64,000 nt of DNA from Enterobacter chengduensis (GTDB lineage Bacteria; Pseudomonadota; Gammaproteobacteria; Enterobacterales; Enterobacteriaceae): the NCBI RefSeq assembly GCF_001984825.2, contig NZ_CP043318.1:4960001-5024000 (forward strand). The letters run 5' to 3'. Every line of letters starts with the position of its first letter. The stretch's first letter is position 1. Below the pieces are notes generated by a model that was not told the origin of the DNA, made no database searches, and saw only the letters and a list, made by a program, of their open reading frames with translations. Positions 40,155 to 50,639 of the stretch are shown here, one piece after another. The position numbers and the translations under genes are program-made.

Positions 40155-42571
40155 TTCCCTGTCACCTCTTCATAAAATTTATTGGGTTCAGCCTCCGGCA
40201 GGGTATACGTCAGCCTGCAGCGTCCCCCATCGACCTTCGCGTAGAGCTGCTGGTTGGCAGAGATATCGTTGAGGAAGATCACCCCATCCTCAGGCGCGGT
40301 CGTCACATACTCACCCGCACCATCGACGATTGACACGCCTTCCGGCAGCGGCGTACCGTCCGCGCGGATGATAGAAAGCAGCACTCGGCGCTGGCTTAAC
40401 GTCGCAAACTCCCACTTCGCGACCGCACCGTGAGAAGCCTTAATTGCCGTTCTGCCATTTCTGACATCCAGATTGCCCGGCAGACTTTCCGTGTTGATTT
40501 CGATGGTGCTCTCGCGGAACGGTGACAGCGAAGGGATCACCGCCTGGCCCCATTTATCCGTCCATACCGGGCCACGCGTTGTCGCAATCTCAATGCCTGC
40601 TACCGGTTTATCGAGTCTGGCGATGGCATAGGTATCGGCCACGCGGTAAGGCGAGAAGGTCACACCATCGCTGTGCGCCACAATCCCACCGCTCAGCGCC
40701 GCGGAGTAGTTGCTGTTGCTGTCGTTATCACCGCCAGCCGCCAGCGCCAGGCTGGTATAATGCAAATTGCTGCTCAGCGAGGTGTCCCAACTGGTGGTGT
40801 CATCGTTATGATCCTGAGATACGCCAACCATATACTGGTTCGCCTCGTTGAACGATCCCATCGCGCGTGTCCCGTAGGAGCTTTTACCTTCACTTTCACG
40901 ATACCAGGAGCTGGTATTAACGCCAGTACGGCCGAGCGGCACTGAGACGTTCACGTAAAATTGATCGTTATCGCTTTCGTCGCGGCGGCTGACGTCAGAT
41001 TCCCAGTTCACGCTCACGTTGAAGTATTTAAAGCTTTTCGACCACGATGAAATGAAGCGACGGCTATCGTACTCGCTGTTCCAGCTCTCATTGCGATAAT
41101 AGCTAAGGGAAAAGCGTCCGAGCGTAGTGTTGGACCAGCTAATACCCACACTGGCGTCATACTTGGTTTGCGACATATCGTCGTCATCACCGTAAAGCTC
41201 CGTCATTTCGCGGTAATCCGGCGTGCCGTAGCTGCCGCCCATCGAAAGGCCGATGCCCCACGGCAATGAATATCCCAGGTCGAGCGTGGTTTTGTTACCG
41301 TCCGTTTGCGACTGATTGTCTATCGACGCCAGAAAACCGAGTGAGGCATACAGGTTCTGCATCGGTACGGTATCCACGTTTCCGGAGAATCCGTAATAGT
41401 GGTTATCCGCCATCACCATACCGGCGAGGAAGTTCATGCTCTTGTTGATGGACCAGCCGTTGTTGGCGGAGACAACCCACGGATTTTCAAAGCGCGAATC
41501 CATGTCGTCTTCAACGCGTCCTACCGCCATCGTAAAGCCCGGCGCGCGGCCTACGTGGTTGCTGCGGAAGGTGCTCGCCGCAATGGTAAAGCGGTTTTCA
41601 CTCCCGTCAGTCTCGGTCACCGTCACGTTCAGGTCGGTATTGAGGCTAACCAGCGGCACGTCGTCAAGATTAAACGGCCCGGCAGGTACCAGCGTAGAAT
41701 AAATCAACTGTCCGCCCTGGCGGATATCCACGCGCGCCTGCGGGGTGCGGGCGATACCGGTGACTTCCACACCGGTCCCCGCTTCAGACTGAAGTGCGTT
41801 ATCCGGCATCATCTGTATCCCGTAGAGAGACGGAATACTGAAGCGGCTGTTGGCCACGTTAATCTGGCCGCCTTGAACCATCACGCCGTAATCGGTAAAG
41901 GTGCGCTGGGCGTAGGTATAAAGTGATTCAACATCAAAGCTTTGATCGCTACCGTCGCTGATGAATTGTGTGCTACGGACAATCCAGTCCCCGGCATTAA
42001 AGCCCAGTTCAAAAGTTGACTGAAAACGATCTGCTTTTTCATCGTCATATTGATTATGGGTACCGAACATGGAGTAATTCAGCATTGCCGCACGCCCGCC
42101 ACGCACATCCGCATATTGACGCCCAAAATTAGGATCTAACGCTTCCGGTGGAACGACAATCGATATTTCTTCAATATCCGGGGACGACTGAAACGTCGAG
42201 CCAGACCAGTATTCATGAATTTTAGGGCAGGTGCCTCGTCTGGTTTTTTTAAGCAAACCCGCATTTTCCAAAAACTCGTTATCGATACAGGGCACACCCT
42301 CTTCATCAAATTTAACCGGCATAAGGGAACGCTGCTTGCCGTTAATATTGACGGTGACGTTATGGTAGCCGGGAGCAAAACGAGGAGCCATGGAGTAGTA
42401 ATCAGCAATATTTGGATCAAGGCCCTGATTTTTTAATGCATCGGTATCAAATATCGCCCTTGCCAAATCTATCGATTCATTCGCGGAAGAATTTATTTCT
42501 GCTCGAATACTGAAAGCCAGCACCGTAAGGCAAAATGCCAGCATTCCCTTTTTACAGGAAACCTTTAACAT
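40145..42571 (-). CDS. Outer-membrane fimbrial usher
   Basis: An 808-residue PapC-type usher that receives chaperone-subunit complexes and threads the fibre through its 24-strand barrel. A signal peptide (cut near IRA|EI) is followed by the N-terminal chaperone-binding domain (LARAIFDTDALKNQGLDPN), the barrel with plug, and C-terminal domains ending GGRCRLTYTLPE. A Cys pair at the end is typical. ATG 42571 is preferred over GTG 42577 because GGAG lies 5 bases before it. Confidence 0.9.
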   Translation of the reverse strand: MLKVSCKKGMLAFCLTVLAFSIRAEINSSANESIDLARAIFDTDALKNQGLDPNIADYYSMAPRFAPGYHNVTVNINGKQRSLMPVKFDEEGVPCIDNEFLENAGLLKKTRRGTCPKIHEYWSGSTFQSSPDIEEISIVVPPEALDPNFGRQYADVRGGRAAMLNYSMFGTHNQYDDEKADRFQSTFELGFNAGDWIVRSTQFISDGSDQSFDVESLYTYAQRTFTDYGVMVQGGQINVANSRFSIPSLYGIQMMPDNALQSEAGTGVEVTGIARTPQARVDIRQGGQLIYSTLVPAGPFNLDDVPLVSLNTDLNVTVTETDGSENRFTIAASTFRSNHVGRAPGFTMAVGRVEDDMDSRFENPWVVSANNGWSINKSMNFLAGMVMADNHYYGFSGNVDTVPMQNLYASLGFLASIDNQSQTDGNKTTLDLGYSLPWGIGLSMGGSYGTPDYREMTELYGDDDDMSQTKYDASVGISWSNTTLGRFSLSYYRNESWNSEYDSRRFISSWSKSFKYFNVSVNWESDVSRRDESDNDQFYVNVSVPLGRTGVNTSSWYRESEGKSSYGTRAMGSFNEANQYMVGVSQDHNDDTTSWDTSLSSNLHYTSLALAAGGDNDSNSNYSAALSGGIVAHSDGVTFSPYRVADTYAIARLDKPVAGIEIATTRGPVWTDKWGQAVIPSLSPFRESTIEINTESLPGNLDVRNGRTAIKASHGAVAKWEFATLSQRRVLLSIIRADGTPLPEGVSIVDGAGEYVTTAPEDGVIFLNDISANQQLYAKVDGGRCRLTYTLPEAEPNKFYEEVTGKCL

Positions 42572-42603
42572 AACCACTCCATGTATTGTTAAATTTACGG
42601 TTG

Positions 42604-43287
42604 TTATTTCAGCTCAACGGTATAACTCTGCGCTTTATAGCCATAGCGTGTTGCAGGGTATATTTCAATTTTCTTCTCAGACGACGCGACTTTTCCTTTA
42701 CTGCTGGCCGTCATTTTTTCGCCCGGCAATATATAGGTTTTTGGGAACTGAACAAAAACACCCGATGGTATTAACTTTGCTTTTTGCTCCATGCGGACAA
42801 CGTAAGGCGTTTTGTTCTCGACAATGATGTTCCCATTACTGATATTCCAGGTCAGATCCTTCCACGGCTCCAGATTAACCGCCAGTCCGGCTGGACGGAT
42901 AATAACGGGCAGGTTCTGACTAAAGCTCACTTTGACTTTATTTTTCTCACGCTGAGGAATGGCGGTAAAGATAACGCGCTTAAAATGTTCCACCTTCAGC
43001 GGTTCAGCGCTGCTTTTCAGCACAAAGCGCACGCGCTGGGTTTTGCCCGCATCCACACGGACCACGGGCTGCGTAACAATCAGGCCGGGTTTAGGATCAT
43101 CGGGTAAATCAATCAATTTGGTATACAGAAGCTGTGCATCACCGTCCGTGTTTTTGACGTCCATGCTGGCGCCCTGCTCGTCTTCATTCACAATTAACAA
43201 CGACGTTTCTGGCACCATTCCGGCAGCCAGGATATTAAACGAGGCGAGCAAACCAGCGCAGATCAGCGTTCTATTTAACAGCAGCAT
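42604..43287 (-). CDS. Periplasmic fimbrial chaperone
   Basis: A 227-residue PapD-like chaperone with two immunoglobulin-like domains. A signal peptide ends near LAA|GM. The subunit-binding G1 strand region is seen as KVSFSQNLPVIIRPAGLAV; the preceding FKRVIFTAIPQ matches the family's R-x-x-x-x-A-I-P element. It lies between the pilin and usher genes, 32 bases from the usher. Confidence 0.9.
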   Translation of the reverse strand: MLLLNRTLICAGLLASFNILAAGMVPETSLLIVNEDEQGASMDVKNTDGDAQLLYTKLIDLPDDPKPGLIVTQPVVRVDAGKTQRVRFVLKSSAEPLKVEHFKRVIFTAIPQREKNKVKVSFSQNLPVIIRPAGLAVNLEPWKDLTWNISNGNIIVENKTPYVVRMEQKAKLIPSGVFVQFPKTYILPGEKMTASSKGKVASSEKKIEIYPATRYGYKAQSYTVELK

Positions 43288-43349
43288 AATATTAGTCCAT
43301 TAATATTGAAATAATACTCCACTTACGTGGAGTATTTTCTATAACTCTA

Positions 43350-44066
43350 TTACAGATAAACCAGCTCAACGTTGGTTAAACCATCCAGCGTCGCTTCATC
43401 GGTAATATCGAGATCGTTGGTTGGGCTGATCTGCGCCATGATACCGACAATAAAATTAACCTGTTTCTGTGCAACAGGTGCATCGCCGCCTGAAACATCG
43501 GTAAAGGAATACGTCTCACTTTTATCCGTAACAACTTGCAAATAATGTGTCCCGGCTTTAGTACCCCAACCTGAAGTGGCACTTGCATCTCTCGCAAAAA
43601 TTGGGTAAAGATTTTCACCCTCATCATTTGTTAAGGTACCCGCATCCTTCTTAATTCCCATTGAGTAAGCACCAATCTTCTTGCTGTTATACATACCCAG
43701 GCCTGATGTAGCTGCCGTTGTAAGAAGAAAATCAGTGTCAGAATAAGGTACCGGCAGGGTTGCCGTTGGCGCGGAATCAGAATGCGCATCGTTGAAGGTC
43801 ACACCCACACGGGTGGCTTCTTCGCAGGTAATCGTAATTGGGATAGTTTTCACATCCGACAGGGGCGTCCACGTAGTATCATTCAGTGACGCAACTTTAA
43901 TGGTACCGAAGTCAGCGATACCCGTACCGGAAGTGAATGCCGGCGTACAGGAGGCTGGCACAATTTTACCCGTAACCTTAATATCAACACTCGATGCCGC
44001 CATTGCAGAAGACGCTGTTACAGCCAGCACGGAGGCCAGCAACCCTTTTTTAAATATCGCGTTCAT
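43350..44066 (-). CDS. DUF1120-type fimbrial major subunit
   Basis: A 238-residue exported protein (signal peptide cut after AMA) that matches the DUF1120 group of pilin-like proteins found with beta-clade ushers, as far as I can judge from VTGKIVPASCTPAF and the C-terminal beta strand TNVELVYL. A Cys pair (PASCTP and ITCEEAT) would form the usual pilin disulfide. It is the first gene of the operon, with a long upstream gap, so it is probably the major subunit. Confidence 0.75.
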   Translation of the reverse strand: MNAIFKKGLLASVLAVTASSAMAASSVDIKVTGKIVPASCTPAFTSGTGIADFGTIKVASLNDTTWTPLSDVKTIPITITCEEATRVGVTFNDAHSDSAPTATLPVPYSDTDFLLTTAATSGLGMYNSKKIGAYSMGIKKDAGTLTNDEGENLYPIFARDASATSGWGTKAGTHYLQVVTDKSETYSFTDVSGGDAPVAQKQVNFIVGIMAQISPTNDLDITDEATLDGLTNVELVYL

Positions 44067-44465
44067 TTTATTTCCTTATATAGGTGAAAAACAAAACAAA
44101 CCAGATAATGAATATCTGGTCAGGACTTATTACAACAGTTTGTTTGGTGGAAGGTAGCACCTCAGATAACACTGATCAATATTTCAAAATCCTTTTAGGA
44201 TTTACGCTTGAGGAATTCCTTAAAACGTAAGATCAATCATATTAAAACCGTATATAAAACCGGTATCAGATAACAAAAATGGCACAACACATTCATTTTA
44301 ATGATACATTCTGAAGACTGGTCTGACCTTGTATTTAACTTGTGTATAGAATTGCTAAATTTCAAACAAAATAGACTAAAGAGGAGAAACGTTTACAGTT
44401 TCGTTAATCAGGAATATACAAGATGATATGCGGGAAATTCGGAGAAGGAACAGCAGAAAGGAAAC
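44067..44465. promoter_or_regulatory. AT-rich upstream region of the fimbrial operon
   Basis: About 400 bases with markedly lower GC than the neighbours and no gene that I can support. It must carry the promoter of the pilin gene on the minus strand. I see no invertible-element inverted repeats and no Dam-site cluster of the pap type, so phase variation is not evident. Confidence 0.5.
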
Positions 44466-44493
44466 CTGTCCCCGCTCCGAAGAGCAAGGGACA
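44466..44493 (-). terminator. Hairpin after the DUF1471 gene
   Basis: CTGTCCC / GGGACAG arms with a 14-base loop, followed on the minus strand by GTTTCCTTT, 13 bases after the stop codon. A weak terminator candidate. Confidence 0.5.
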
Positions 44494-44506
44494 GCGGCTA
44501 AACGAC

Positions 44507-44719
44507 TTATTTATTCAGTTCAGCGGTCATGTGTACGCGGTTACCGGAGAACGCCTGGGTAATTTTGTAGGATGATGCACCCGCTTCCTGAGCCTGCGCC
44601 GCGATTTTCGCTTCTGCGCCATCAATGGTAGAGGCGGTTGCGGTTACGGTCTGCGCAGCAAAAGAACCGAAAGAAGTAGCCAGAGCGATTACAGCGACAA
44701 AAGTTTTGATGCTTTTCAT
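44507..44719 (-). CDS. DUF1471 (YdgH/BhsA/McbA-like) periplasmic protein
   Basis: A 70-residue exported protein: signal peptide cut after SFA|AQ, then a single small DUF1471 domain (TVTATASTIDGAEAKIAAQAQEAGASSYKITQAFSGNRVHMTAELNK). Members of this enterobacterial family respond to envelope or metal stress and affect biofilm formation. The precise role of this member is not known. It stands alone between the fimbrial operon and fdhD. Confidence 0.85.
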   Translation of the reverse strand: MKSIKTFVAVIALATSFGSFAAQTVTATASTIDGAEAKIAAQAQEAGASSYKITQAFSGNRVHMTAELNK

Positions 44720-44833
44720 GATTTAAACCCTTTCGTTAAGTTGTTTAGGTAAGGCACCGTGCCTTGATGAGATAAATACTAGACCTCATCGTGGACAACT
44801 AAAAGCGGAAGGATTTGCTATTATCATTCAAAA

Positions 44834-45670
44834 TTATTGATTAACTATTAATCGCTGTGGATGGGTATAAATTGTCGCCCTTCCCGGCTTGCAGAAGCCC
44901 ACCAGCGTCAGGTTGCAGCGCTCCGCGACCTCCACCGCCAGCGTGGTCGCCGCCGACACTGCAAATAAAATTTCCACGCCGCACATGGCCGATTTTTGCA
45001 CCATCTCATAGCTGGCCCGGCTGGAAACGAGCGCCGCGCCCTGTTGCCAGAGCTCGCTTTCCCGCGCCCGGCGACCGAGCAGCTTATCCAGCGCCACGTG
45101 GCGGCCCACGTCTTCGTGCCCACCGGCAATCTCTCCCGACGGCAATACCCACGCCGCTGCGTGCGTGCAGCCGCTCAGCTGGCCGATGGGCTGCACGTCG
45201 TTGAGATGCTCAAGCGCAGGGTCGAGGTTTGCCAGATTAAAGGTCTGGGTAAAGGGCAGTGGCGCAACGGGTTTGCCGATGTCATTGAGCTGCTCAACGC
45301 CGCAGACGCCGCAGCCGGTGCGCCCGGCCAGCGCGCGGCGGCGCTCTTTCAGCCCCATAAAGCGACGGCTGGAGAGTTCGATTTGCACTTCAAGACCGTT
45401 GCACGCCTGAACCACGTCCATCCCGTAGATCTCCCGCGGATGCGCAATGATGCCTTCCGACAGAGAAAAGCCAATGGCGAACAGCTCGAGATCCTTCGGT
45501 GAAGCCATCATCACCACGTGCGAAATACCGTTGTAAACAAGCGCAACGGGCACTTCTTCCGCCAGCAAATCGGGCGTGGCGTGGGTAATGTGGGGCGGTC
45601 TGCGCACCGACAGTTCCACAATGCCTGCAGGCAGCGGTGACGAGTGGGTAGCACGGTTTTGTTTAGACAC
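44834..45670 (-). CDS. fdhD: Formate dehydrogenase sulfurtransferase FdhD
   Basis: FdhD passes sulfur from IscS to the molybdenum cofactor of formate dehydrogenases, which is needed for their activity. The 278-residue protein has the redox CxxC motif in [13 protein letters not shown] choose GTG 45670 (SKQNRATHS after the initiator), 8 bases after AGGAA, because it fits the E. coli N-terminal length; the in-frame start at 45688 is a TTG. It is divergent from fdoGHI, which it serves. Confidence 0.93.
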   Translation of the reverse strand: MSKQNRATHSSPLPAGIVELSVRRPPHITHATPDLLAEEVPVALVYNGISHVVMMASPKDLELFAIGFSLSEGIIAHPREIYGMDVVQACNGLEVQIELSSRRFMGLKERRRALAGRTGCGVCGVEQLNDIGKPVAPLPFTQTFNLANLDPALEHLNDVQPIGQLSGCTHAAAWVLPSGEIAGGHEDVGRHVALDKLLGRRARESELWQQGAALVSSRASYEMVQKSAMCGVEILFAVSAATTLAVEVAERCNLTLVGFCKPGRATIYTHPQRLIVNQ

Positions 45671-45832
45671 AGCGGTATTCCTGAACAACCACGGAGGTGA
45701 GCCTGCTATTGCAGCATAAACGACAGGCCTTACGCATAGTATGGATCAACTTTTCGACAATCATTCTCCTACTCATTCAGAAGGGGTGCAACCCGGCCAG
45801 CGCTACACGGCTTTAACATGCAGGAGCAATAT

Positions 45833-45848
45833 CGTGATCCGTATCACA
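45833..45848 (+). promoter_or_regulatory. CRP-like palindrome upstream of fdoG
   Basis: CGTGA-TCCGTA-TCACA matches the CRP consensus at nine of ten positions and is part of the palindrome GTGATCCGTATCAC. With 4-base spacing it also resembles an FNR-type site with G/C changes. It lies in the gene-free gap between fdhD and fdoG (45671-46041); a short hairpin CCCTCGGAGAAATGAGGG (45937-45954) is the only other structure seen there. Confidence 0.55.
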
Positions 45849-46041
45849 CTTTATAATCAGCATGGTGATAATACGTTCACTTTGTATTAACGCCATTAGA
45901 ACAGGTGTACCGACATTGTGGTATTCTGATGATATCCCTCGGAGAAATGAGGGATTAACGCAAATTTTTTCCTTTGCGGTCAATTCTCAACCGCGAAGTC
46001 AAAACTACATATGTAAGCAATGTCGAAACAAGGAGTGACCC

Positions 46042-49000
46042 ATGCAGGTCAGCAGAAGGCAGTTCTTTAAGATCTGCGCTGGCGGTATGGCAGGCACCAC
46101 GGCAGCGGCGCTGGGCTTTGCCCCCAGCGTAGCGCTGGCGGAAACGCGGCAGTATAAACTGCTGCGCACCCGTGAAACCCGTAATACCTGTACGTACTGC
46201 TCTGTCGGTTGCGGGCTGTTGATGTATAGCCTCGGCGACGGTGCTAAAAACGCCAAAGCGTCTATTTTCCATATCGAAGGCGACCCGGATCACCCGGTCA
46301 ACCGCGGCGCGCTGTGCCCGAAAGGGGCCGGTCTGGTGGACTTTATCCACTCCGAAAGCCGCCTCAAATTCCCGGAATATCGCGCGCCTGGCTCCGACAA
46401 ATGGCAGCAAATCAGCTGGGAAGAGGCGTTCGACCGCATCGCAAAACACATCAAAGAAGATCGCGATGCCAACTTTGTTGAGAAGAACGCCGACGGCGTG
46501 ACGGTCAACCGCTGGCTCTCCACCGGGATGCTGTGTGCTTCTGCCTCCAGCAACGAAACCGGCTATTTAACCCAGAAATTTACGCGCGCGCTCGGTATGC
46601 TCGCGGTCGACAACCAGGCGCGTGTCTGACACGGACCAACGGTAGCAAGTCTTGCTCCAACATTTGGTCGCGGTGCGATGACCAACCACTGGGTCGACAT
46701 CAAAAACGCCAACCTTATTGTGGTGATGGGCGGTAACGCCGCTGAAGCGCACCCTGTCGGGTTCCGCTGGGCGATGGAAGCCAAAATCCACAACGGTGCG
46801 AAACTGATTGTGATCGATCCCCGCTTCACGCGTACGGCGTCAGTGGCGGATTTCTACACCCCTATTCGTTCAGGTACTGACATCACTTTCCTGTCAGGCG
46901 TATTGCTTTACCTGATGACCAACGAAAAATATAACCGCGAATACACCGAAGCCTATACCAACGCCAGCCTGATCGTGCGTGAGGATTACCACTTCGAAGA
47001 TGGCCTGTTCAGCGGTTACGACGCCGAAAAACGCAAATACGACAAAACCAGCTGGAACTACGAGCTGGATGAGAAAGGTTTTGCGAAGCGCGACACCACC
47101 CTGCAACACCCGCGCTGCGTGTGGAACCTGCTGAAAGAGCACGTTTCCCGCTACACGCCGGAGGTAGTCGAAAACATCTGCGGTACGCCGAAGGCGGACT
47201 TCCTGAAGGTGTGCGAGCTGATCGCCGAAACCAGCGCGAAGGATAAAACCGCGTCGTTCCTGTACGCCCTCGGCTGGACGCAACACTCCATCGGCGCGCA
47301 GAACATCCGTACCATGGCGATGGTTCAGCTCCTGCTCGGGAACATGGGCATGGCAGGCGGCGGCGTGAACGCCCTGCGCGGTCACTCCAACATTCAGGGC
47401 CTGACCGACCTCGGCCTGCTGTCGCAAAGCCTGCCGGGCTATATGACCCTGCCAAGCGAGAAGCAGACCGACCTGCAAACCTACCTCACGGCCAGCACGC
47501 CTAAACCGCTGCTGGAAGGCCAGGTGAACTACTGGGGCAACTATCCGAAGTTCTTCGTCTCGATGATGAAAGCCTTCTTCGGCGACAAAGCGACGGCGGA
47601 AAACAGCTGGGGCTTTGACTGGCTGCCGAAGTGGGACAAAGGCTACGACGTTCTGCAGTATTTCGAGATGATGCACCAGGGCAAAGTGAACGGCTATCTG
47701 TGCCAGGGCTTTAACCCGGTGGCCTCGTTCCCGAACAAGAACAAGGTTGTTGAGTCTCTGTCGAAGCTGAAGTTCCTGGTGACGATTGACCCGCTCAATA
47801 CCGAGACCTCAACCTTCTGGCAGAACCACGGCGAATCGAACGACGTCGATCCGTCGAAGATTCAGACCGAAGTGTTCCGTCTGCCGTCCACCTGCTTCGC
47901 GGAAGAGAACGGGTCTATCGTCAACTCCGGACGCTGGCTGCAGTGGCACTGGAAAGGCGCGGACGCCCCGGGCATCGCCATGAACGACGGCGAGATCCTG
48001 GCCGGTATCTTCTTGCGCCTGCGTAAGATGTACGCGGCTGAAGGCGGCGCGAACCCGGAACCGGTGCTGAACATGACCTGGAACTACTCGACGCCGGAAA
48101 ACCCTGCGCCGGAAGAAGTGGCGATGGAGAGCAACGGTAAGGCGCTGGCGGACGTTATCGACCCGGCCACCGGCACCGTGCTGGCGAAGAAAGGCGATCA
48201 GCTCAGCACCTTCGCCCATCTGCGCGATGACGGTACTACGTCAAGCGGCTGCTGGATCTTTGCCGGTAGCTGGACGCCGAAAGGCAACCAGATGGCCAAC
48301 CGCGACAACGCCGATCCGTCGGGCCTCGGCAATACGCTGGGCTGGGCGTGGGCGTGGCCGCTCAACCGCCGCATTCTCTATAACCGTGCCTCCGCTGACC
48401 CGCAGGGCAACCCGTGGGATCCGAAGCGTCAGCTGCTGAAGTGGGACGGCGCGAAATGGGGCGGCGTGGATATTCCGGACTACAGCACTGCCGCACCGGG
48501 CAGCGACGTCGGGCCGTTTATCATGCAGCCTGAAGGGATGGGACGCCTGTTTGCCATTGATAAGATGGCAGAAGGGCCGTTCCCGGAACACTACGAGCCG
48601 TTTGAGACGCCGCTGGGCACTAACCCGCTGCACCCGAACGTGGTCTCTAACCCGGCAGCCCGTATCTTCAAGGGCGACTTTGAAGCGCTGGGTAAAAAGG
48701 ACAAGTTCCCGTACGTGGGCACCACCTACCGTCTGACCGAGCACTTCCACTACTGGACCAAGCACGCGCTGCTTAACGCCATCGCGCAGCCGGAACAGTT
48801 TGTGGAGATCGGCGAGAAGCTGGCGAACAAGCTCGGCATCGCCCATGGCGATACCGTGAAGGTCTCCTCTAACCGCGGCTACATTAAGGCCAAGGCGGTG
48901 GTGACCAAGCGTATTCGCACGCTGAACGTTCACGGTCAGCAGGTGGATACCATCGGCATCCCAATTCACTGGGGTTATGAGGGCGTGGCGAAGAAAGGGT

Positions 49001-49092
49001 TCATTGCGAACACCCTGACGCCGTTCGTCGGCGATGCGAACACGCAGACGCCGGAGTTTAAGGCCTTCCTCGTGAACGTGGAAAAGGTGTAA
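46042..49092 (+). CDS. fdoG: Formate dehydrogenase-O catalytic subunit, selenoprotein FdoG
   Basis: FdoG oxidises formate to carbon dioxide on a bis-MGD molybdenum centre in the periplasm. Codon 196 is an in-frame TGA (46627-46629) read as selenocysteine; reading through gives 1016 residues, exactly the E. coli length, so the gene is intact. The N-terminus has a twin-arginine signal (SRRQFFKICAGG), and a 4Fe-4S site follows (NTCTYCSVGCGLLMYS). Export is with FdoH through Tat. It overlaps no neighbour; fdoH starts 12 bases on. Confidence 0.97.
46627..46668 (+). promoter_or_regulatory. Selenocysteine UGA and bacterial SECIS hairpin
   Basis: The UGA is followed at once by a foldable segment with the stem AGCAAG / CTTGCT and apical loop around GTCT, in the position required for SelB binding about 15 bases after the codon. 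It resembles the fdnG/fdhF elements of E. coli. Confidence 0.8.
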
Positions 49093-49104
49093 CGGAGACG
49101 ACCT

Positions 49105-50007
49105 ATGGCTTATCAATCTCAAGACATTATCCGTCGTTCCGCGACTAACGGTTTCACGCCCGCGCCTCAGGCGCGGGACCACCAGCAGGAAGTGGCGAAG
49201 CTTATCGACGTGACCACCTGCATCGGCTGTAAAGCCTGTCAGGTGGCCTGCTCGGAGTGGAACGATCTGCGTGACGAAGTGGGTCACAACGTCGGGGTGT
49301 ACGACAACCCGGCGGACCTGACCGCCAAGTCCTGGACGGTGATGCGTTTCTCTGAAGTGGAGCAGAACGACAAGCTGGAATGGCTTATCCGCAAAGATGG
49401 CTGTATGCACTGCGCGGATCCGGGCTGCCTGAAGGCATGTCCGTCAGAAGGGGCTATCATTCAGTATGCCAACGGCATCGTCGACTTCCAGTCCGAGCAG
49501 TGCATCGGCTGCGGCTACTGCATCGCGGGCTGTCCGTTCGACGTACCGCGCCTGAACCCGGAAGACAACCGCGTCTACAAATGCACCCTGTGCGTGGACC
49601 GCGTTACCGTCGGCCAGGAGCCTGCATGCGTGAAGACCTGCCCAACCGGCGCTATCCACTTTGGTTCCAAAGAGGATATGAAAACGCTGGCGGCAGAGCG
49701 CGTGGGCGAGTTGAAAACCCGTGGTTACGACAACGCGGGCCTGTACGATCCGGCCGGGGTGGGCGGTACGCACGTGATGTACGTGCTGCACCACGCCGAC
49801 AAGCCGAACCTGTATCACGGCCTGCCGGAGAACCCGGAAATCAGCGCCACCGTGAAGTTCTGGAAAGGCATCTGGAAACCGCTGGCCGCGGTGGGCTTTG
49901 CTGCGACCTTTGCAGCGAGCATCTTCCACTACGTCGGCGTCGGTCCGAACCGCGCGGAAGAGGAAGACGACAACCTGCATGAAGAGAAAGACGAGGTGCG
50001 CAAATGA
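49105..50007 (+). CDS. fdoH: Formate dehydrogenase-O iron-sulfur subunit FdoH
   Basis: FdoH carries electrons from FdoG to the cytochrome subunit. The 300 residues contain four ferredoxin-type 4Fe-4S clusters, seen as [37 protein letters not shown] and CTLCVDR..CVKTCP, and a single C-terminal membrane anchor (about 256-278) whose positive side faces the cytosol. It is Tat co-exported with FdoG. Its stop overlaps fdoI by 4 bases. Confidence 0.97.
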   Translation: MAYQSQDIIRRSATNGFTPAPQARDHQQEVAKLIDVTTCIGCKACQVACSEWNDLRDEVGHNVGVYDNPADLTAKSWTVMRFSEVEQNDKLEWLIRKDGCMHCADPGCLKACPSEGAIIQYANGIVDFQSEQCIGCGYCIAGCPFDVPRLNPEDNRVYKCTLCVDRVTVGQEPACVKTCPTGAIHFGSKEDMKTLAAERVGELKTRGYDNAGLYDPAGVGGTHVMYVLHHADKPNLYHGLPENPEISATVKFWKGIWKPLAAVGFAATFAASIFHYVGVGPNRAEEEDDNLHEEKDEVRK

Positions 50008-50639
50008 GAAAACGTGACACCATCGTGCGCTACACCGCGCCGGAACGCATCAACCACTGGGTCACCGCCTTCTGCTTCATGCTGGCGGCGATAAGCGGGC
50101 TGGGGTTCTTCTTCCCGTCCTTCAACTGGCTGATGCAGATCATGGGGACACCACAGCTGGCGCGTATCCTGCACCCGTTTGTGGGCGTCATCATGTTCGC
50201 GTCGTTCATCATCATGTTTTTCCGCTACTGGCACCATAACCTAATCAATCGGGATGATATCTTTTGGGCGAAGAATATTCGTAAGATCGTCGTCAACGAG
50301 GAAGTGGGTGACACCGGGCGTTATAACTTCGGCCAGAAATGCGTATTCTGGGCGGCGATTATCTTCCTGGTCCTGTTGCTGGTGAGCGGCGTGATCATCT
50401 GGCGTCCGTACTTTGCGCCTGCTTTCTCAATCCCGGTGATCCGATTCGCGCTGATGCTGCATTCATTTGCCGCAGTGGTGTTAATTGTGGTTATCATGGT
50501 GCATATTTACGCCGCCCTTTGGGTGAAAGGCACCATTACCGCGATGGTGGAAGGATGGGTCACCAGCACGTGGGCGAAGAAACATCACCCGCGCTGGTAC
50601 CGTGAAGTCCGAAAGACAACGGAAAAGAAAACTGAATGA
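50004..50639 (+). CDS. fdoI: Formate dehydrogenase-O cytochrome b556 subunit FdoI
   Basis: FdoI is the membrane cytochrome that passes electrons to quinone. The 211 residues have four membrane segments; haem ligands are His in [10 protein letters not shown] (near 18), HPFVGVIMF (near 57) and the last helices ([12 protein letters not shown] and [13 protein letters not shown]). It overlaps fdhE by 4 bases. Confidence 0.96.
   Translation: MRKRDTIVRYTAPERINHWVTAFCFMLAAISGLGFFFPSFNWLMQIMGTPQLARILHPFVGVIMFASFIIMFFRYWHHNLINRDDIFWAKNIRKIVVNEEVGDTGRYNFGQKCVFWAAIIFLVLLLVSGVIIWRPYFAPAFSIPVIRFALMLHSFAAVVLIVVIMVHIYAALWVKGTITAMVEGWVTSTWAKKHHPRWYREVRKTTEKKTE

Noticed and set aside
44067..44465. Possible phase-variable switch upstream of the fimbrial operon
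   Set aside because: No inverted repeats suited to a fim-type recombinase, no recombinase gene nearby, and no paired GATC sites seen.
45937..45994. Hairpins CCCTCGG..GAGGG and GCGGT..ACCGC upstream of fdoG as an attenuator or riboswitch
   Set aside because: The stems are short and match no known riboswitch; I have no support beyond chance pairing.
46042..46629. fdoG looks like a broken gene because of an in-frame TGA
   Set aside because: The TGA is at codon 196, the known selenocysteine position, is followed by a SECIS-like hairpin, and readthrough restores the exact E. coli length.
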